Shown one piece after another: positions 44,168 through 55,057 of a stretch of DNA of 64,000 nt (position 1 is the stretch's first letter; each line of letters begins with the position of its first letter). A program made the position numbers and the translations under genes. The notes beneath the pieces are model-generated. The model worked only from the letters and a program-made list of their open reading frames with translations, was not told where the DNA came from and made no database searches. The DNA lies in NCBI RefSeq assembly GCF_001411555.2, contig NC_049902.1, forward strand, positions 16,580,608-16,644,607, read 5' to 3'. The DNA is from Juglans regia. Lineage: Eukaryota; Streptophyta; Magnoliopsida; Fagales; Juglandaceae.

Positions 44168-46536
44168 ATGTCGCATCGGAGTAGCGCATCATCAAGGGGA
44201 AGAGCAGATAACTCATCCTTTGTGTTGCAAGCCATGCAACAACAGTTTGAGCGGTTGAACTTGGTGTTGGGTGAAGTGAGGGATAGTATGGATAATCAAG
44301 AAGCAATTATTAGAAATTTGCAAGGTGAGAGAGATAGGAGGCGACGTGAGTCTAGAATTGGGAATGGGTATAAGAATGGAGAGTTTGGTGAGGATGAGGA
44401 AGGCTTAACATCTGAAGTTGGATTGGGTGGACATAGAGGAGTTAGGCATGGAAGAGGCCTTAGGGCAAACTCAGGGGGTCGAGATAGAGTAGATAAGAAC
44501 CTTGGGAGCATCAAAATGAAAATACCATCATTCTAAGGCAGAACTGACCCTGAAGTTTATTTAGAGTGGGAGAAAAGAATAGAGTTGGTGTTTGATTGTC
44601 ATAATTACTCTGAGGAGAAGAAGGTGAAGTTGGCTGTAATTGAGTTCACTGATTATGCGACTATTTGGTGGGATCAATTATTGACCAATAGGAGGAGGAA
44701 TCTTGAGAGACCTGTAGAAACATGGAGAGAGTTGAAAGCTATCATGAGGCGGAGATTTGTACCTAGCCACTACTATAGAGACCTCTACCAAAAATTAGAA
44801 AATCTTATACAGGGGTCTAGGTGTGTAGAGGACTACCATAAGGAGATGGAGGTGGCTATTATTCGGGCTAATGTAGTGGAGGATCGGGAGGCCACGATGA
44901 CAAGATTTTTGAGGGGGTTTAATAGGAAGATAGCCAATATAGTTGAGTTGCAACATTATGAGGAGGTAGAGGACATGGTGCACATGGCTATGACGGTGGA
45001 GAGAAGGCTAAAAGGAAAGGGTACATCAAGGTATACTTCGGTATCTAGTACTCCTTGGAAACCAAAGTGGGACAAAAATGATCTAGTTGTAGCAAAGGGG
45101 AAGACCGAACCATCAAAGGGAAAATATTTGGGTGAGGCTGAAACCTCAAGAAAAAGAGAGAATGAGTTGAAAAACAATTGTGAGGCCAAGAGTTCAAAAA
45201 AAGAGGAGAGTGAAAGAAAAACAGAGAGTGAAAAGAACAAAGAGAGTGAGAGGAAAAAAGAGAATGAGGCCGAAACATCAAAAGAAAGAGAGAGAGAAAA
45301 AGAAAATAGAGAGGTGGTTGAGAGTCAAGAAAAAAGAGTGGAGACACAAGAGGAAAAAGAAAGAGAGATTGTAGAGAGAAATAAAAAGACAAAAGTGAGT
45401 TTTTATGCTAAGGCCAGCTTTTATGCTAACGAATTTAACGACTATTTGCCTAGTGTTGTTGTTTCTTTGTTGCAGGGATATGAGGTCGTGATTCTTAGAG
45501 GTGTGTTTAGGGGATTGTCACCTATTAGGGAGATAGAGCACTACGTTGATCTTGTGCCAGGTGCGACAATTCCTAACCGACCTTTATTTGAAGAACATGA
45601 GTTCCTGACACACTTAAAGGACAAGGTAAGTTGTTGAGTAGAATGCATGCTAAGTGGGAGGACTGTATTGAGACTTTTCCTCATGTATTCAAATACACAC
45701 AAGGTAAGGAAAATTTTGTGATTGATGCTTTAGCAGGAAAGTATGTTCTTGTTTTCATTTTAGATGCAAGATTGTTGGGACTTGAATATGATATGGAATT
45801 GCATGCTAATGATGATGACTTTGCTAGTGTGTATGGAACAAGTGAGAAAGCATCGTTCGGTAAGTTCGATAAACTAGATTGGTACTTGTTTAGAGGGAAT
45901 AGATTTTGGGTGCCTACTAGTTTTTTGCGTAAGTTGCTTGGGTGTGATAGACATGCTGGTTTGTTGGGTGACCTTGGTGTAAGGAAAGATTTAGGTTTGT
46001 TTCTTGAACGTTTGGGGGAGTATCATTTGCCATTCATTGAATTGTTACATGGACTTTTCCGGGAGTATCATTTGCCATTCATTGAGTTTGCATATTGGAG
46101 TGGTCATTTTGGTTCGAGGAAGACTTTAGATGTGCTTCATGAACATTTGTGAGAGTATTGTTTACCATTCATTGAGTTTACATATAATTGGAGTGTTCAT
46201 GCTACTACTAATTTTTCACCATTTGAAATTGTTTATAGACTTGATCGATTTACTCCTTTAGATTTAACACCTTTACCTGTTGATGATAGGAGTAGATTGG
46301 ATGGTCTTTTCCAAACTCTTGAACAAATTAATGAAAATGCAAGTCTAATGGATCTTTCAGGTAACTATCTTGTTTTTACTATTTTCAATGTTACTAACCA
46401 TTTTCCCTTTGATCCAGGTGGAGATTCGAGGTCGAATCCTTTTGAGGAGAGGGGGAATGATGGGAACCAAGGTGGGCCTAGTCTTAAAGATATGTTGCAA
46501 GTTCCAGATGGGCCAAATACAAGTTCAAGGGCTTAA
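44168..46536 (+). pseudogene. fused gag/partial-pol frame of non-autonomous CRM-like copy 2
   Basis: Starts MSHRSSAS. It keeps a longer N-terminal Gly/Arg/Glu segment than copy 1, then capsid, the charged linker (ESERKKENEAETS), PGATIPNRP joined to EHEFLTHLK, RNase H end (QGKENFVIDALAGK) and three 15-residue repeat units at 45997-46176. The frame then goes straight into [11 protein letters not shown] and the C-terminal module, so more integrase is missing than in copy 1. Breaks: TAA at 44534-44536 (Gln codon), a one-base loss near 45607 shifting the frame, and TGA at about 46150 (Trp codon). The final 26 codons lie in LTR sequence. No catalytic domain. Confidence 0.85.
45997..46176 (+). repeat. 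in-frame 45-bp repeat, three units, in copy 2
   Basis: Units LFLERLGEYHLPFIE (45997-46041), LLHGLFREYHLPFIE (46042-46086), a 45-bp spacer with SGHFGSRKTLD, then VLHEHL-stop-EYCLPFIE (46132-46176). Same unit as in copy 1 but far fewer. Confidence 0.85.
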
Positions 46537-46963
46537 ACGATGAAGATTATGCTTTGATTCATTTCATAAGCTATGGAAAGGGCAACAACATAACTTATAG
46601 GCTTTGGACACTTGAAGGCTTTCAACTTATTTAATTAATTTCAAGGACCGATTTTATTTGCTTAGAATAATTGGGTTTATACCTATGTAAGGGCATGTTG
46701 GGAAAGTTAATGATGGGAACCAAGGTGGGCCTAGTCTTAAAGATATGTTGCAAGTTCCAGATGGGCCAAATACAAGTTCAAGGGCTTAAACGATGAAGAT
46801 TATGCTTTGATTCATTTCATAAGCTATGGAAAGGGCAACAACATAACTTATAGGCTTTGGACACTTGAAGGCTTTCAACTTATTTAATTAATTTCAAGGA
46901 CCGATTTTATTTGCTTAGAATAATTGGGTTTATACCTATGTAAGGGCATGTTGGGAAAGTTAT
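46458..46963 (+). repeat. 253-bp tandem duplication at start of 3' LTR
   Basis: 46458-46710 and 46711-46963 appear identical by eye, both starting TGATGGGAACC. The first copy ends ...GGGAAAGTTA, then jumps back to the LTR start instead of continuing TTATTTTATTG. The 5' LTR has a single copy. Short homology AATGA at the joint. Confidence 0.9.
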
Positions 46964-47418
46964 TATTTTATTGAACTAGGGTTAGTGTTACTGTAGCCAA
47001 GTCACTGTAGCGCGGCACTATTCATCCAGGGGCACTTTTGGAAGATGGGGGTTTATTTTGGCTAGGGTTTCAATAGGTTTTGCTTTAAATACTCTATGTA
47101 GCCTCATTCTAATTAGTTTATGAAGTTTATGAAATTTAATGAATTTATTCATTGTGAGTTGAGTTTTACTCCTCTTGTTCTTAATTGAACTTTTGAACTT
47201 ATCAAAAGTAAATCACAACTTTTGTGGCGTTCCTCCTTTGTAATATGGGTTCTTGAGACGGGTTGTTCAACGGGTCTAGATTTTAATATAATCTAGGTTC
47301 TTGAAACGAGTTCTCATCGGGTCTAGGTTCTCCATCTATTGACTTGATTTTGGCTTTCCTGGGGTGTTTTCAAATTGATTGTGGGTTCAAGGGAATTCAT
47401 TCCCGCGGGTTCATATCA
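46711..47418 (+). repeat. 3' LTR of non-autonomous CRM-like copy 2
   Basis: 708 bp, complete, ending GGTTCATATCA and followed by the AACTA target duplication. Confidence 0.92.
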
Positions 47419-47423
47419 AACTA

Positions 47424-47524
47424 AAATCTATGCGATTGGTCGATTCGTGAAATCTTATGGGGTTTTCACGAGGTTTCTAAAGCCAATAGAAATTTCACCA
47501 TTGAATTTCTAGCGAGCTATTACA
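47424..47524 (-). mobile_element. L1 LTR copy e, segment 2 (5' end)
   Basis: Continues copy e after the CRM-like element and ends at ...TTTCTAGCGAGCTATTACA (47524), the L1 terminus on the minus strand. No polypurine tract or L1 internal region follows; the next base belongs to the caulimovirid-like relic. Confidence 0.85.
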
Positions 47525-49526
47525 CCGCATCTATTTCAAAACAACCCCATATTAATGTAATAAGTAAGACAGATTCACCTGTCTTATCTGATTCTGAAAT
47601 TAGTAATATCGAAAATCAATTTAAACATTTAGATTTACAAATAAATAAGATTAGAGGAGATCATATTAATGATTATTCTGCTAAGGATTCTAAACATCAT
47701 ATTTCTATTACTCGAAATTGGTATCCGAAGCCTACTCCACTAGATATGCAATTTGAAGAAATAAAACATATAGTAAGATATGTTTTTTCATCAGATGTAC
47801 TATATGAATGGAATATAGATGAATTATTTGAATATTAAATATTAAATCATTTTCAAGAAATAATTATGGCTGCTAATGTTTATAAAGGAAATGGAAAAAC
47901 AGATCATCAGGTAGCTCACATTATTGTTATAGGTTTTATTGGCCAATTAAAAGGTTGATGGGATCATTATCTCTCAAATGAACAAAGAGTAAAAATATTA
48001 ACTCAATATAAACATGATGAAAGCATGCAAAAAATCAAAACAAAAGATGGTAAACCATTAGAATACGCTGTTAATACTTTAATATTCATATTAACTAAGC
48101 ATTTTGTTGGTGATCCTATTCAATTCAAAGAAAGAATTAGTGATTTATTAATTAATTTAAAATGTCCTCAATTATCTGATTTTCGTTGGTATAAAGATGT
48201 TTTTCTAACTAAAGTCATGATAAAAAATGACTGTCAACAACCATACTGGAAGGAAAAGTTCATAACCGGACTTCCATATTATTTCGCCCAAAATGTACGA
48301 GAATCATTAGTAAAATCAGATGGTACTATTGATTTTATTAATCTCACATATGGTGATATAATAACCACTATTAATAGAACCGATTTAATTATGTGTAATG
48401 ATTTAAGATTAAAAAAAATAAATGGATAAAGAAAAAAAGTTTGCTAGGAAAGAATTAGCTACCTAAAAAGGGAAAAAAATTTATAAGAATTATTCTAATA
48501 AAAAATGAAAATATAAAGTACCATATAAAAAGACAAAAGATAAACAAGTTTATAATAAATCAATAAGAAATACAAAAAAAGTATAACAAAAAGATAAAAC
48601 AAATTGTTTGTTACAAGTGTGGAAAAAATGGACATTACAAATCAAATTGTAAAGTCAAACAGCAGATTAATTAATTAGATACATCTAAAATATTAAAAGA
48701 AAAATTATTAAATATTTTTATAATACCGACAAGTGAGGAAGAAGAAAGTACTTCTTCAGAAGAAGAAGTTTATCAATTAAAAGAATCAAGTTTTTCAGAG
48801 CAATCTTCTAATGATGAATCAGAAGAAGATGATGTTCATCTTTGTAATTGTCTAGACAAAAATAATTGTATTTGTAATAAAACTATTAATGTTCTTTCAA
48901 AACATGAGGATATTATATTAGAATTAATTGATAAAATTAATGATCCGCATGAAAGAAAAGATTATTTAGCAAGATTAAAGGATACATTTACAAATCACAC
49001 TACTTCAGTACCACCACCATATAATTTTTCAGAAATAGTAAATAGATTTAAAACAGAAAAATAAAAAGTTACATTACAAGACTTACAGAAAGAAATTAAT
49101 GAAATAAAACAAGAAGTTAGAAATTTGAAAGCCTCTAATATTAAACTAGAAGTTTCAAATGAACAATTAATACAATAAATTATATTATTAAAGATAGATA
49201 AAAATATTAATACTCCTAAAAAAGAACAAGGAGAAAGTTCAGCAATAATTATTAATGATGAGATTGATAAATTTATTAATGTTCTTGATAAAATAAATTT
49301 TCAAAAATGGTATACTGAAGTAACAGTCTCTATTAATCAAGAATTTTCTTTTATAACAATTGCCCTAATAGACACAAGAGTAGATTTAAACTGTATACAA
49401 GAAGGATTAATGTCATCCAAATAATTTGAAAAAAAGAAGGAAACATTATCTCAAGCCAATAGAACAAAATTGAATATAAATTATAAATTATCTAAGGCAC
49501 ATATTTGTATTAGTGGAATTTGCTAG
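47525..49526 (+). pseudogene. endogenous caulimovirid-like relic: coat, zinc knuckle, protease
   Basis: Very AT-rich and unlike its neighbours in composition. One frame, with two stops, carries RNWYPKPTPLDMQ near 47710 and a coat-protein-like region with LKG-stop-WDHYL, HFVGDP, DFRWYKDVF and PYWKEKFITGLP, to a stop at 48427. A shifted frame gives a zinc knuckle CYKCGKNGHYKSNC (48608-48650), a Glu/Ser-rich segment and DPHERKDYLARLKDTF near 48945. Another shift gives a protease-like site with LIDTRVDLNCIQEG near 49365, where Gly of D-T-G is Arg. Order and motifs resemble plant pararetrovirus polyproteins. No RT is left; the right end is cut at 49527. A related retroelement is not fully excluded. 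Confidence 0.6.
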
Positions 49527-49680
49527 GACTGTTCATCTGGATTTCAAACCGGGTATCTGAGTATACCCGACCGGAAACCCAGATTTCAAATCCGGGCCAA
49601 GTTCCAAACCTGGTATACCCGGATTATGACCCGGGCCGGAAAATTCAGGTTCCAGGCTGTACCTGGGGGTTTTTTTTTAT
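49527..49680 (+). mobile_element. hAT-like terminal region, one end only
   Basis: TAGGACTGTTCATCTGG resembles the terminal inverted repeat of plant hAT elements (TAGGG-TGT-CA). It is followed by several CCGGGT/ACCCGG-type subterminal motifs and then a poly-T stretch. I could not find the opposite end (TGAACAGNCCTA) within the next 2 kb, so it is truncated or its partner is too diverged. Confidence 0.5.
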
Positions 49681-50478
49681 ATTATTAAACTTTTTTTAAA
49701 GAAAAGGATAATTTTGAAAAGAATTTTTTTAATCCAGAAGCCTATATTATATTACAATTTTTTCAAGAAAAAATTTTGAAATTTTTTTTTTTTACATAAA
49801 ACAATATTTTTAACTAAATGCATCTAAAAAAAAAAAGAAATTCAATATTTATCATATAAAATGCATGCAACATATAATGCGACTCACTACTACATATTAC
49901 ATTATTTGATATTTTATACACATTACAAAACACAAAATTACAAGCCATGATTGATCATCATCGGTTTAATCAGGAAGAGCTTTTGGAATACTTGGTGTCA
50001 GATCTCCTTCAATGCTCCCCTTGCATGTTGAGCTTCTATTACAATTCAAAAACATGTTGAGCTTCTAGAAACCGGAGGCATGCCACGACATCCCCTTGCA
50101 CATTAATATATATAAAGCAAAAGACATGGAAATTAGTTAAATAAATAGCTTGTAACCCCACACCATCCCACAAACTCCATCTCAATCCACTTTGAAAAGA
50201 CTCCCATAGAGAAAAACAAAGCAAAATGCTTAAGCAATATGAAATCGTTTGCCTTCATGTGTTTACCTTTGAGCGAAAAAAAAAAAGAAGCACAAACATA
50301 TGCTATCTCATAGTCAACTTTGTTGTTGACTTGTTCATGACTTAATGTTAGACAAAAAACATATAGCCCAAAATTACTCATAATATTCCACAATATTACT
50401 GTGTGTGTGCAAGAAATTAGGGATGATATATAATTAATCCTTCTAGAATGCAGCTAGCAATCAACTAATTAATGACTC
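49681..50478. other. AT-rich stretch, nothing recognised
   Basis: Homopolymer-rich (T and A runs at 49680-49860), with a TTACATTATTTGATATTTTATAC-like low-complexity portion. ORFs at 50039-50393 show no family resemblance. Could be the interior of the hAT-like element or unrelated host sequence. Confidence 0.5.
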
Positions 50479-51294
50479 TGTAACATCCCGTTCCTTCCTT
50501 CTTACATACGCTGCTTCTTTCTGACGTAAGTAAATTTCGAGGACGGAAATTATGCAACAGTCTGCCCCTTCTCTCTAGCGACTGCGAGTCTCGTTATGCG
50601 TATCGAACCTCGATGGCGTGTTTCTAAAGATATTATGTGACTTCTAAAGTACGCCTAATGTTTTAAATGCATTGGAAATATTTATATGAGGTATTTCCAA
50701 TGTTATTCAACTAAGTTTGATTTTAAATAAGACAATTATAATATTTTTGAAGAGCTCCAAAAATATTATAATTGTTAGAAATCATTTTAATATCATTTAT
50801 TAAAATGATTTCAGTTATTTAAAATATTATGAGATTTAAATTATGTTGAAAACTCTAATTAATTAAATGGTTTATTTTTTTAAAGATATTAAATAAGATT
50901 TCATCATTTTATTAATGATGAAAGAATATTATTTTATAAACTAAATTTTAGTTTAAATAATATTCTATCTTAATTCCTCTTACTGCTTTTAATTAAATTA
51001 ATGCTTTCGTATTTTTAAATCAGTATTTTAAAGCCCACCGTTAGATCGTTTTGAAGATCCCAAGATAAAGGGATTAGGATTAAAACTCAGAGCCCTCTCT
51101 CTTTCTCCTTTATTTTTCCCTCCCCTCTCTCTCTCCTCCCTCTCTCGTACGTCGCATGCCTCCCCCTCCCTCTCACCCAATTCTTCTTCCTCCAGCCAAT
51201 GCCGCCGCACACTGTCTGGCCTCACCGCCACCACCACCGGCGTCCCCTTAAGCCGGCAAGCTTCCACCACCGAAGTCAACCCCCCCACGCGCAG
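50479..51294 (+). mobile_element. LTR fragment, family L5
   Basis: TGTAACATCCCGTTCC at 50479 is a gypsy-type LTR start. It is followed by AAATTTCGAGGACGG, AT-rich U3-like DNA and, from 51080, a CT-rich and then GC-rich leader-like stretch (CTCTCTCTCCTCC, CCGCCACCACCACCGG). It is cut at 51295 by the Athila LTR. Assignment rests on start motif and layout only. Confidence 0.5.
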
Positions 51295-52614
51295 TGATGA
51301 GTGTCCGAAAGTGCACTCAAAATATTCTATTATTGGATTAAAATGCTAAAATGTGAATAGAAATAATTAGATATAATTTATATTATTGAATTTAATATCT
51401 ATTCACACTGAGATATATTTGAACATGATTTTATAATATTTTAAATCTAAAATATTGCAGGAATAATTCCAATTGTATCGGGCAACACTTTTCAATCAAA
51501 CAGGATTTTTATTTGAGAAGACTTTTCAAGGAGTATGACTTCAATATTGGGAGACTTTTCAAATATCACAATATTTGAGGGGACCGGTTATACACCATTT
51601 TTGAAATATAGAGATATTGTAAAGGAGAGTTGGTAGGTGGATAGAGTGAAGTAAGACTTTTCAACGGGTGGATAACTTTTGAATTGGAAGAGTTTTACTT
51701 CATTTGGATTTCCTTTTTGGAGTGTAGACGTGGGAAAGGAAAGGGGGAGTCTTTTAATTTACTTTGACTTGGTCTCTCTCTCTTCTTTTTTTTTTTTTTT
51801 TTCTCTCTCTTGCGGGGTGTTTTGGGGGGCGTAGACGTAAGAAAGAAAAGAAAAAAATGGGTTTTGTTTTTTGGCTGGCTGGGACGCACACATAGAGGGG
51901 GAGAGTTTCTTCCATGGCCACTCTTTGCTTCATTTTTCTTTTGAGATTTTTATTGTTCATTATATTTATGAGTAACTAAATTCTCAAATAAGGTTAGGAA
52001 TGAATTTGCATATTAGATGGTATTTTTAATTTATGTATTTGATTTTCAATTACTAAAACTCTTTTGTTTTATTATTCTTAATTCATTGTTAATGTTTTCT
52101 TCTCCAAATAATCATAGAATTTATTCTGTTTATGGATTTAGTCATGCTTTTTCTATTGAATGGATTAGCTCTTTGATTATGTTTGGATCAATTATTTATC
52201 TATATTGATTTAATTCTTTGTTACAATATCACTTCCTGAATATATTGTCGTCGTTGAATTTTTCAAAGGATTACATTTGGTTTAATCTTAGTTTATAAAA
52301 CTATACATTCCGATTGGGAATATTGGGAATTGTGTTCCTAATTGAGTTATCTAATGAATTAAGAATAATTAAAATACCAGACTTGTGCAAGGGATTCCCG
52401 ACGCTTTACTGTTTGTCAAACTTGAGTACTTTTTCCGTTAGTCACTTTGCTTCACTTTAATTTGCATTTAAAATTAATATTTGTTCTCCATTAATCATTT
52501 AATATCTTTCTTTAGTTTCTTTATTCCTTCTAAAATTCTTTTAATTTGGCTCTCTGTGGAATCGACTCCCCAAAATTGTGTTACAACTACCGCATTATTC
52601 TTTGGGTGTAATCA
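51295..52614 (+). repeat. Athila copy 2 5' LTR
   Basis: 1,320 bp, TGATGAGTGTCCGAAAG to GGTGTAATCA. It contains a long pyrimidine run near 51775-51810 and the Athila-type end CTCTCTGTGGAATCGACTCC. Different family from the Athila LTR at 6946. Confidence 0.8.
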
Positions 52615-52619
52615 AATTT

Positions 52620-52634
52620 TGGCGCCGTTGCCGG
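52620..52634 (+). promoter_or_regulatory. Athila primer-binding site (tRNA-Asp type)
   Basis: TGGCGCCGTTGCCGG shortly after the LTR end. This is the characteristic Athila primer site complementary to the 3' end of tRNA-Asp. Confidence 0.85.
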
Positions 52635-52650
52635 ATAGACGGTAGAAGAT

Positions 52651-52971
52651 TTGCTAGATAGGTTTTTATTTCAGCAGTTTGTAAAGGCGGTAACTTCATT
52701 CCCTCTTTTAGCTTGCTGCATTATTTTTTTCTTTCTTTTCATAGTATTTTTAGTTTTTAGTATTTTGTTACCTTGCACGCACAAATATAGAGACACCTTG
52801 GGTAGATTTGCTTGTAGGCCTGTGGAAGAGTCAGAATCAAGTTTTTTAAATCCTTTATTTGACAATCCATCTAGTCCCGAGGAAAGGAGTGAACACGAAG
52901 ATCAGTTCATTAGAACTCTTCATGATTACCTCCACCCTACACGCACAGCCATACCATCATGCATCATGTTT
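52651..52971 (+). pseudogene. Athila gag, N-terminal part
   Basis: Open from 52651. The first ~45 residues are hydrophobic and may be untranslated leader; the likelier gag start is after them (DTLGRFACRPVEESESS, then HEDQFIRTLHDYLHPTR). It ends at the TGTTT target site, where the minus-strand chromovirus begins. Gag resumes at 58353. Confidence 0.6.
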
Positions 52972-53450
52972 TGTTATGTACCCTCTTCCTCCCACGTCCA
53001 GTGAAAGAGCAGAAATATAAAACACTAATGAAACAAGTCAAGAAGTAAGAAAGAAAGAACCAAAGAATCTACTTCAATTCCTGGAAGAGATTTTCGAGCA
53101 ATCTCTAAGCTCCTTACAATTCAGACTCAACAAGTTCTTTGATGCCCTTCTGCATACCCAAACCTACCTTTTATAGAACAAGTCCATGATCTAAGGAACT
53201 AACAGATTCTAACTGACTAACTAACCTATGTTACAACAAGAAAGAAAACGACGTCGCCTTATTAACAAAAACGCACCGTTTTAACTAAAGCCGTATTCTT
53301 TAACATGAATTCAAAATGCATCGTTTCATTAATTCCTAAAAACGCCCCGTTTGATCTGGTAGTTAATTCCGTTGCTCGCACACTTTGATCCTCCTACGTC
53401 TGCTTCCCATTTCTTCCACAATCATTTCTTCACCCAGAACACACTTCACA
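52972..53450 (-). repeat. chromovirus 3' LTR
   Basis: 479 bp. On the minus strand it starts TGTGAAGTGTGTTCTGGG at 53450 and ends GGTACATAACA at 52972. It is preceded (on the minus strand) by the polypurine tract. Confidence 0.9.
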
Positions 53451-53463
53451 TTCTCCCCCTCTT
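53451..53463 (-). promoter_or_regulatory. chromovirus polypurine tract
   Basis: AAGAGGGGGAGAA on the minus strand, directly before the 3' LTR start. Confidence 0.85.
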
Positions 53464-53501
53464 AAAGGACTTGACCACAAAGCCTTCAACCAGAACACAC
53501 T

Positions 53502-54968
53502 TCACAGCATAGTTTCCACAAGGTGTGGATAAAGTTGTCTCAACTTCCACAAGCTTTCCCAAGAAGAATCCTCCATTGCAGCCCTTACCCAACTTACAAG
53601 CACTTCTGTCACAACATGATTACCCTTCTTTGAAACTCGTCTGTCCAAAATCTTTTGAGGCTCAGGTTGTAACTGACCATTCGAATCAATGGGAGGTAAT
53701 GTTCGCAAGGGTACAATAGTCTGGCCAATTTTCCTTTTTAAACAAGACACATGGAAAACTGGGTGTATTTTTTATGAGCTAGGCAAGTTAAGTTTATAAG
53801 CAATAGATCCCAACTTCTTCACAATCTGGAAGGGGCCATAAAATCTTGGGGCTAGGTTCATGTTATGCCTCATTGCTACTGACTTCTGCCTATAAGGTTG
53901 GAGTCTTAAGAAGACCCAATCACCCTCTTCAAAAGATATTTCACTTCTATTTTTGTCAGCATTGAATTTCATCCTATGCTGTGCCTTCTTCATATTATCT
54001 CTCAATACGTTCCACAATTCTTCCCTTGATCGCAGCTGCCTATCAACAACATCATTAGAACAAGTACCTGATACATAAGCCATCGGTTTAGGGGGTGCAT
54101 ACCCATAAAGAGCTTCAAATGGGGACATTTTGATGGAAGAATGCATAGTAGTGTTGTAACACCATTCAGCAAATGGTAACCATGAAGTCCATTCCTTTGG
54201 CTTTTGACTGCAATAACACCGTAAGTACCCTTCCAAGCATTTATTCAAGGATTCTGTTTGACCATCTGACTAAGGATGGTAAGAAGAACTAAAATCCAAA
54301 GAAACCCCTTGCATCTAAAATAACTGTTTCCAAAATGAACTAGTGAAAACTGCATCTTGATCAGAGACAATTGATCTTGGTAACCCATGCAATTTGAACA
54401 CCCCAGAAAAGAAAACTTGAGCAACCTTAACAGCTGTATAAGGATATGAAAGGGGAAAGAAATGGGCAGATTTAGTTAATCTGTCCACCACAGAAAAAAC
54501 TACAAAGAAGCCATTAGAATTGGGCAAGCCATCAATGAAGTACATGGAAATATCCAACCATGGAGATTGAGGTATAGAAAGTGGTTGTAAAAGACCAAGG
54601 TACTGCACAGTTTCATACTTGCTGACTAGACAAACCTCACATTCTTTTACCAATCTTCTTACATCTTTCCTCATGCCTTCCCACCAAACAACTCTCCCTG
54701 CCCTTTGTAGAGTCTTATGATACCCCACATGATCTGCCTGTAGGTTATTATGGATGAACTGCAGAACCTTGGATTGGAATGAAGTAGAAGGAATGACAAC
54801 CAACTTCCCTTTCCTCAGCAACAAACCTTGCTGAATAGAAAAATGTTTAGGTGCCTCCTCACCTTGCTGCAACTTAGTCACAATTGCCGAAAATTTAGAA
54901 CAAGAGGAGTAACTTCCTTTCAACTCTTCAATCCACAACGGAGTTGGAAAAGAAATCATTGCAAACAC
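53502..54968 (-). pseudogene. chromovirus integrase with C-terminal chromodomain
   Basis: One frame with about four stops. It shows a zinc finger (HVGYHKTLQR, CEVCLVSK), a core with ISMYFIDGLP, IVSDQDAVF and DGQTESLN, a GPF-type module (YGPFQIVKKLGSIAYKLNLP), and after a stop near 53766 HPVFHVSCLK and a chromodomain (PEPQKILDRR...EVLVSWVRA...SSWESL) at about 53520-53640. The first catalytic Asp is Tyr (codon at 54540-54542), and TAG/TAA codons fall around 54300 and 54270. Chromodomains steer integration to marked chromatin. Not functional. Confidence 0.87.
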
Positions 54969-55057
54969 TGCTTATTCTTCCTCATTTCTTCTCAAAAGGG
55001 CATCAGCCACCAAGTTCTCTTGGCCTTTCTTGTAATCAACTAAAAAGTCATAACCAA

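Larger units (their letters stand above)
42622..47418 (+). mobile_element. non-autonomous CRM-like element, copy 2
   Basis: 4,797 bp with perfect TSD AACTA (42617-42621, 47419-47423). 5' LTR 42622-43343; 3' LTR 46711-47418 preceded by an extra 253-bp copy of its own first part (46458-46710). Primer site near 43346-43358 with one inserted T. The leader has a long GAAAAG purine run (43632-43770). The LTRs are almost identical apart from a 14-bp indel, so insertion is recent, and later than the L1 copy e it sits in. Same overall deletions as copy 1. Confidence 0.92.

Noticed and set aside
52651..52790. Membrane protein or signal peptide at the start of the Athila gag frame
   Set aside because: The hydrophobic run is more likely untranslated leader read through before the true gag start; no such segment is usual in gag.
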